DNA of 64,000 nt, taken from NCBI RefSeq assembly GCF_021432085.1, contig NZ_CP090366.1:620001-684000 (forward strand). Reading direction: 5' to 3'. Under the pieces are notes generated by a model. The model worked only from the letters and a program-made list of their open reading frames with translations, was not told the origin of the DNA and did not search any database. Below are positions 57,871 through 64,000 of this stretch, one piece after another. The position numbers were made by a program, and so were the translations under genes. This DNA is from Stutzerimonas kunmingensis (lineage in GTDB: Bacteria > Pseudomonadota > Gammaproteobacteria > Pseudomonadales > Pseudomonadaceae). Every line of letters begins with the position of its first letter. The stretch's first letter is position 1.

Positions 57871-58845
57871 ATGTCCACGACTTCCAAACAGGCCATCCAA
57901 CTCCGCGCCGAAGTGCCGTTTGACCTTGGCGGGCAACGTCTCGATCAGGTTGCGGCGCAGCTCTTTTCCGAACACTCGCGCTCGCGTCTCGCGGCCTGGA
58001 TCAAGGATGGCCTGCTCACCGTGGATGGCGCCGTGCTGCGCCCTCGCGACACCGTGCATGCCGGCGCCGTGCTCGAGCTGAGTGCCGAACAGCAGGCGCA
58101 GGGCGAGTGGGTCGCGCAAGACATTCCGCTTGAGATCGTCTACGAGGACGATCAGATCCTGGTGATCGACAAGCCTGCTGGCCTGGTTGTGCACCCTGCG
58201 GCCGGGCATGCCGACGGCACGCTGCTCAATGCATTGCTGCATCACGTTCCGGGCCTGATCAACGTCCCGCGTGCCGGCATCGTTCATCGCCTGGACAAGG
58301 ACACCACCGGTCTGATGGTCGTGGCCAAGACGCTGCAGGCGCAGACCCGGCTGGTCGAGCAGTTGCAGGCGCGTAGCGTCAGCCGCATCTACGAGGCGAT
58401 CGTCATCGGGGTGATCATTACTGGTGGTACGGTCGACGCGCCGATCGGTCGGCATGGCCAGCAGCGTCAGCGCATGGCGGTGGTGGAGGGCGGCAAGCCG
58501 GCGGTCAGCCATTACCGCGTGCTCGAGCGCTTTCGCTCGCACACCCATGTGCGGGTCAAGCTGGAAACCGGGCGTACCCACCAGATTCGGGTGCACATGA
58601 CCCATCTTGGCTATCCACTGGTCGGTGACCCGCTGTATAGCGGGCGTTTCCGCATTCCGCCGGCGGCGAATCCGACGCTGGTGCAAACGCTTCGCGAGTT
58701 CCCTCGCCAGGCGCTGCACGCGCGCTTCCTCGAACTCGATCATCCTGTTACCGGGCAGAGGATGAAATGGGAGTCGCCGTTGCCGGATGACTTCGTCTGG
58801 CTGCTGACGCTGCTGCAACAGGACCGAGAGGCCTTCGTCGGGTGA
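57871..58845 (+). CDS. rluD: 23S rRNA pseudouridine(1911/1915/1917) synthase
   Basis: The 324-residue enzyme isomerises three uridines in helix 69. An N-terminal S4 domain (RLDQVAAQLFSEHSRSRLAAWI) precedes the catalytic domain with the Asp in HRLDKDTTGLMVVAK and the ETGRTHQIRVHM segment. I start at MSTTSKQ (57871), which leaves the usual length. The 205-base gap to divergent bamD carries a TATGAT but no clear -35. It overlaps pgeF by four bases. Confidence 0.96.
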   Translation: MSTTSKQAIQLRAEVPFDLGGQRLDQVAAQLFSEHSRSRLAAWIKDGLLTVDGAVLRPRDTVHAGAVLELSAEQQAQGEWVAQDIPLEIVYEDDQILVIDKPAGLVVHPAAGHADGTLLNALLHHVPGLINVPRAGIVHRLDKDTTGLMVVAKTLQAQTRLVEQLQARSVSRIYEAIVIGVIITGGTVDAPIGRHGQQRQRMAVVEGGKPAVSHYRVLERFRSHTHVRVKLETGRTHQIRVHMTHLGYPLVGDPLYSGRFRIPPAANPTLVQTLREFPRQALHARFLELDHPVTGQRMKWESPLPDDFVWLLTLLQQDREAFVG

Positions 58846-59576
58846 GTGCGTGGGGCGGTGACTGGCTCGTGCCGGAATGGCCTGCTCCGCCCAGCGTTCG
58901 CGCCTGTGTGACCGCGCGGCAGGGCGGCGTCAGTCGCGTTCCGTTCGACAGCTTCAATCTGGGTGATCACGTCGGTGATGAGCCTGCCGCGGTGGCCTGG
59001 AATCGCCAGCATCTTCAGGACGTGCTCGGTTGCCAACCAGTCTGGCTGGAGCAAGTGCATTCGAGTGTCGCTGTCCAGGCCGCTCCAGGAAATCGCGTGA
59101 CTGCCGATGCTAGCTGGAGCGAGACGCCGGGTCTGGCCTGTGCGGTACTGACTGCGGACTGCCTGCCGGTACTTTTCTGTGATCGTGCTGCGAACCGAGT
59201 CGCCGCGGCTCACGCTGGCTGGCGCGGGCTGGCTGGTGGTGTGCTCGAGGCGACGCTCGAAGCGCTGGCGATACCTGCCGACGAACTGCTTGTGTGGCTG
59301 GGGCCGGCGATCGGGGCGGCGGCATTCGAGGTCGGGCCCGAAGTGCGCGATGCATTCCTCGCGCAGCATTCGTCGGCTGCCGCGGCGTTCGTTGCAAGTC
59401 GCAACCCGGGACGCTTCATGGCGGATATCTACCAGCTGGCGCGTATCCGTCTGGCTGCCGCGGGCGTAGACGCGGTTTACGGTGGCGGGTTGTGCACCTT
59501 CAGCGATCCGCGCTTCTACTCCTATCGGCGTGCCGCGCGCACAGGCCGCTTCGCCAGTCTGATCTGGCTCGAGTGA
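58842..59576 (+). CDS. pgeF: Peptidoglycan editing factor / purine nucleoside phosphorylase-like (YfiH)
   Basis: The 244-residue copper/zinc protein of the YfiH (DUF152) family has been described both as a multi-substrate purine nucleoside enzyme and as an editor of wrong peptidoglycan precursors. WLEQVHSSVAVQA, TADCLPVLF and AAHAGWRGLAGGVL hold the metal-binding histidines and cysteine; GGGLCTFSDPRFYSYRR closes the fold. The start is GTG, overlapping the rluD stop (GTGA). The operon rluD-pgeF is standard. Confidence 0.94.
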   Translation: MSAWGGDWLVPEWPAPPSVRACVTARQGGVSRVPFDSFNLGDHVGDEPAAVAWNRQHLQDVLGCQPVWLEQVHSSVAVQAAPGNRVTADASWSETPGLACAVLTADCLPVLFCDRAANRVAAAHAGWRGLAGGVLEATLEALAIPADELLVWLGPAIGAAAFEVGPEVRDAFLAQHSSAAAAFVASRNPGRFMADIYQLARIRLAAAGVDAVYGGGLCTFSDPRFYSYRRAARTGRFASLIWLE

Positions 59577-59647
59577 TATTGGCGCGCTAGCGGTGAAGTC
59601 AGCCATGACTCTGCGGTCCTGGCATGACCTGCATCAATGTCATCCGC

Positions 59648-59675
59648 CTTGAATCTCCAACAATCATCCTCATCT
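59648..59675 (+). promoter_or_regulatory. Sigma-32 heat-shock promoter of clpB
   Basis: CTTGAAT (59648-59654), 13 bases, then CCTCATCT (59668-59675) fits the RpoH consensus CTTGAAA-N(12-14)-CCCCATNT with two mismatches. The leader would be about 65 bases. Heat-shock control of clpB is well established in gammaproteobacteria. Confidence 0.82.
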
Positions 59676-59748
59676 ATGCTGCATCTCGCAGGTTTCGTAT
59701 ATGGCGCGAGTCATGGCGCCGGCCTGCTTCACATGAGGATGAACATCC

Positions 59749-62313
<2,565 letters not shown>

Positions 62314-62323
62314 GTGGGGTGGT

Positions 62324-62352
62324 TACCTGCGGGGTGCAGCACCTCGCAGGTA
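62324..62352 (+). terminator. Hairpin downstream of clpB, possible terminator
   Basis: TACCTGCG (62324-62331) pairs with CGCAGGTA (62345-62352), and GGT with ACC inside. There is no T-run after it, so it may only stabilise the mRNA 3' end. Confidence 0.45.
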
Positions 62353-62426
62353 GCCGTGTTGGAGCAGCGTTTTCGCGGGTGCCGCCGGGTGAACGCAAAG
62401 TGTTGTCAGGAATCGCATTTTTGGGG

Positions 62427-62454
62427 TTGACAGGCGAGCCGGGAACCGTAAAAT
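62427..62454 (+). promoter_or_regulatory. Sigma-70 promoter of the tRNA-Asn-Pro-Lys unit
   Basis: A perfect TTGACA (62427-62432) and TAAAAT (62449-62454) are spaced 16 bases apart. Just after the -10 comes GGCGCGCC, a GC-rich discriminator typical of stringently controlled stable-RNA promoters. Confidence 0.85.
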
Positions 62455-62506
62455 GGCGCGCCTCTGAGGCGGTAACGTAACGCTGAAGAGCTGGAATTGA
62501 AGTTGT

Positions 62507-62582
62507 TCCGCGATAGCTCAGTCGGTAGAGCAAATGACTGTTAATCATTGGGTCCCAGGTTCGAGTCCTGGTCGCGGAGCCA
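62507..62582 (+). tRNA. tRNA-Asn (anticodon GTT)
   Basis: The 76-base sequence folds into a cloverleaf: acceptor TCCGCGA/TCGCGGA, D-loop AGCTCAGTCGGTAGAGC, anticodon loop CTGTTAA (GTT), T-arm GGTTCGAGTCC and encoded CCA. It is first in a three-tRNA transcript. Confidence 0.98.
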
Positions 62583-62591
62583 AATTCCAAT

Positions 62592-62668
62592 CGGGGTATA
62601 GCGCAGTCCGGTAGCGCGCCTGCTTTGGGAGCAGGATGTCGGGAGTTCGAATCCCCCTACCCCGACCA
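62592..62668 (+). tRNA. tRNA-Pro (anticodon TGG)
   Basis: The 77-base sequence has acceptor arms CGGGGTA/TACCCCG, anticodon loop TTTGGGA giving TGG, T-arm AGTTCGAATCC and encoded CCA. It lies nine bases after tRNA-Asn in the same transcript. Confidence 0.98.
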
Positions 62669-62673
62669 TTTTT

Positions 62674-62749
62674 GGGTCGTTAGCTCAGTTGGTAGAGCAG
62701 TTGGCTTTTAACCAATTGGTCGTAGGTTCGAATCCTACACGACCCACCA
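62674..62749 (+). tRNA. tRNA-Lys (anticodon TTT)
   Basis: The 76-base sequence has acceptor arms GGGTCGT/ACGACCC, anticodon loop CTTTTAA giving TTT, T-arm GGTTCGAATCC and encoded CCA. It is five bases after tRNA-Pro and is followed by a strong terminator. Confidence 0.98.
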
Positions 62750-62771
62750 TACGGGCTTCTCAGGAAGCATG

Positions 62772-62807
62772 AAAAGCTGGATGTCTTCGCGGACATCCAG
62801 CTTTTTT
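62772..62807 (+). terminator. Intrinsic terminator of the tRNA unit
   Basis: AAAAGCTGGATGTC (62772-62785) pairs perfectly with GACATCCAGCTTTT (62792-62805) around TTCGCG and is followed by further T residues. Confidence 0.92.
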
Positions 62808-62836
62808 ATTTCCTGCGATTTCTTCTCGGCACATTC

Positions 62837-62860
62837 AAGGCGCACCCAGGGGTGCGCCTT
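62837..62860. terminator. Hairpin between the tRNA unit and ndh
   Basis: AAGGCGCACC (62837-62846) pairs with GGTGCGCCTT (62851-62860) around CAGG, just beyond the ndh stop. TTTT follows on the plus strand; on the minus strand the T-tract is weak. It could serve as an ndh terminator or as a second stop for the tRNA transcript. Confidence 0.6.
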
Positions 62861-62867
62861 TTCTGCG

Positions 62868-64000
62868 TCAATGGAGCTTCAGGCGCGGCTCCGTCGTGCG
62901 GCTGAGCTTGTCGCCCAGCATCATCAGTAGCGTGCGCGGGATGCCGTACAGTGCGATCTGGTGCATGCGGTAGAGCGAGATATAGAACATTCGTGCCAGC
63001 CAGCCTTCGAGCATCACGTTGCCGGTCAGGTTGCCCATCAGATTGCCTACTGCCGAGAAGCTTGACAGCGAAATCAGTGAGCCATAGTCCTTGTAGCGAT
63101 AGGTCGGCAGCGGCTTGCCTTCCAGTCGGTTGTGGATCGAGCGGGCCAGCATCGAGGCCTGCTGGTGGGCTGCCTGTGCACGGGGGGGGACATTGCGGTC
63201 GCTGTCCGGCTGTGGGCAGGCGGCACAATCGCCGAACGCGAAGATGTTCTCGTCGCGCGTGCTCTGCAGTGTCGGGTGGACGACCAGCTGGTTAATGCGG
63301 TTGGTTTCCAGGCCATCCAGTTCGTGAAGGAAGGCGGGTGCCTTGATCCCGGCGGCCCACACCTTGAGGCTGGCCTGGACGAACTCGCCCTGCTTGGTGT
63401 GCAGGCCCTCGGCGGTGACTTCGCTGACGGCCGCGCCTGTGAGCACCGTGACACCCAGGTCCAGCAGTGTCTGGTGCACCGGTTGGCTGATGCGCTCAGG
63501 CAGTGCCGGCAGGACTTTCGGGCCGGCCTCGATGAGGGTGATGTTTACATCCTCCGGCTTGATGCCATCGAGGCCGTAGGCCGCCAGCTCCTTGGCGGCG
63601 TGCAGCAGTTCTGCAGCCAGCTCCACGCCGGTAGCGCCGGCTCCGACGATGGCCATGCTGATGTTGCTCGAGGCACTCTCGCCTGCATGCGCCTTCATGT
63701 AATGGCTCAGCAGTTGCCGGTGGAAGCGCTCGGCCTGCTCGCGCGTATCAAGGAAGATGCAGTGCTCGGAAGCCCCCGAGGTGCCGAAGTCGTTGGTCGT
63801 GCTGCCAACGGCAATCACCAGCGTGTCGTAGTTCAGTGCGCGTGACGGGACCAGTTCCACGCCAAACTCGTCGCGCGTCGCTTCCAGTCGAATGCATTTG
63901 CTCGCGCGATCCAGGCCTGCCATGCGGCCCATCTGGAACTCGAAGTGATTCCATTTGGCCTGAGCGACATAGTTGAGTTCGTCAGCGGACGAGTTCAAGG
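62868..64000 (-). CDS. ndh: Type II NADH dehydrogenase (5' end outside window)
   Basis: About 377 C-terminal residues are visible. They include the NADH-binding Rossmann motif AIVGAGATGVELAAELL, the FAD-binding FAFGDCAACPQ segment, AAHQQASMLARSI and a C-terminal membrane-associating region (GNVMLEGWLARMFYISLYRMHQIALYG in outline). The enzyme passes electrons from NADH to ubiquinone without pumping protons. The N-terminal FAD dinucleotide fold lies beyond the window; the frame is still open at 64000, so a TTG at 63998 is not the real start. The clpB-tRNA-ndh neighbourhood agrees with other Pseudomonas. Confidence 0.93.
   Translation of the reverse strand, partial: LNSSADELNYVAQAKWNHFEFQMGRMAGLDRASKCIRLEATRDEFGVELVPSRALNYDTLVIAVGSTTNDFGTSGASEHCIFLDTREQAERFHRQLLSHYMKAHAGESASSNISMAIVGAGATGVELAAELLHAAKELAAYGLDGIKPEDVNITLIEAGPKVLPALPERISQPVHQTLLDLGVTVLTGAAVSEVTAEGLHTKQGEFVQASLKVWAAGIKAPAFLHELDGLETNRINQLVVHPTLQSTRDENIFAFGDCAACPQPDSDRNVPPRAQAAHQQASMLARSIHNRLEGKPLPTYRYKDYGSLISLSSFSAVGNLMGNLTGNVMLEGWLARMFYISLYRMHQIALYGIPRTLLMMLGDKLSRTTEPRLKLH

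Overview
The window is a dense, GC-rich chromosomal stretch of a gammaproteobacterium in the Pseudomonas / Stutzerimonas group. The evidence is gene order and close protein similarity to Pseudomonas: the nnr-tsaE-amiB-mutL-miaA-hfq-hflX-hflK-hflC-hisZ-purA-rnr-rlmB-rpsF-rpsR-rplI-dnaB-alr series, the pilS/pilR pair beside bamD-rluD-pgeF-clpB, and an ethanolamine (eat-eutB-eutC) locus next to mpl and ubiX. I assign the genus from remembered Pseudomonas gene orders and proteins, not from a search. I see no insertion sequence, prophage, CRISPR array, rRNA operon or plasmid function. The DNA is core genome with a few lineage-specific insertions.

Layout. 1-4.0 kb: signalling genes. A lipoprotein resembling ABC periplasmic binding proteins overlaps a truncated HAMP-PAS-GGDEF diguanylate cyclase, and is divergent from a Cache-type GGDEF cyclase. 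4.0-7.2 kb: ppa, a frameshifted mtfA and a Tat-exported PhoD-like phosphatase. 7.2-14 kb: ethanolamine catabolism on the minus strand (eutC, eutB, permease eat, aldehyde dehydrogenase exaC, an iron alcohol dehydrogenase), with a good sigma-54 promoter before eat. 14-18.6 kb: mpl, a cluster of REP-like hairpins, ubiX, a YceK-type lipoprotein and an FtsH-like protease that is probably a second paralogue. 18.6-43.9 kb: the conserved queG/nnr-to-alr block, interrupted by two identical tRNA-Leu(CAG) genes and by a soluble PAS-PAS-kinase-receiver protein between rlmB and rpsF. 43.9-53.2 kb: more signalling (NicD-like 7TM cyclase, YgiQ radical SAM protein, a chemoreceptor, a GcbA-like REC-REC-GGDEF protein, DUF2333). 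53.3-62.3 kb: pilR, pilS, a small zinc-ribbon protein, bamD, rluD, pgeF and clpB. 62.5-64 kb: tRNA-Asn, tRNA-Pro and tRNA-Lys in one transcription unit, then a type II NADH dehydrogenase cut by the window end.

How the genes work together. The eut genes split ethanolamine into acetaldehyde and ammonia in the cytosol without a microcompartment, and the adjacent dehydrogenases can oxidise or reduce the acetaldehyde. The nnr-to-purA block holds metabolite and tRNA repair, cell-wall amidase, mismatch repair, the Hfq RNA chaperone and the HflKC membrane complex. HflKC normally restrains FtsH, so a second FtsH-like protease in the same window is of interest. Four GGDEF proteins, a chemoreceptor and PilSR make the window rich in surface-lifestyle regulation.

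I found no clearly new multi-gene system. The most promising non-routine items are the overlapping binding-protein/cyclase pair, the FtsH paralogue, the kinase and perfect inverted repeat inserted before rpsF, the frameshifted mtfA, and an ethanolamine locus that keeps a sigma-54 promoter but has an alcohol dehydrogenase where PAO1 carries the activator gene eatR.
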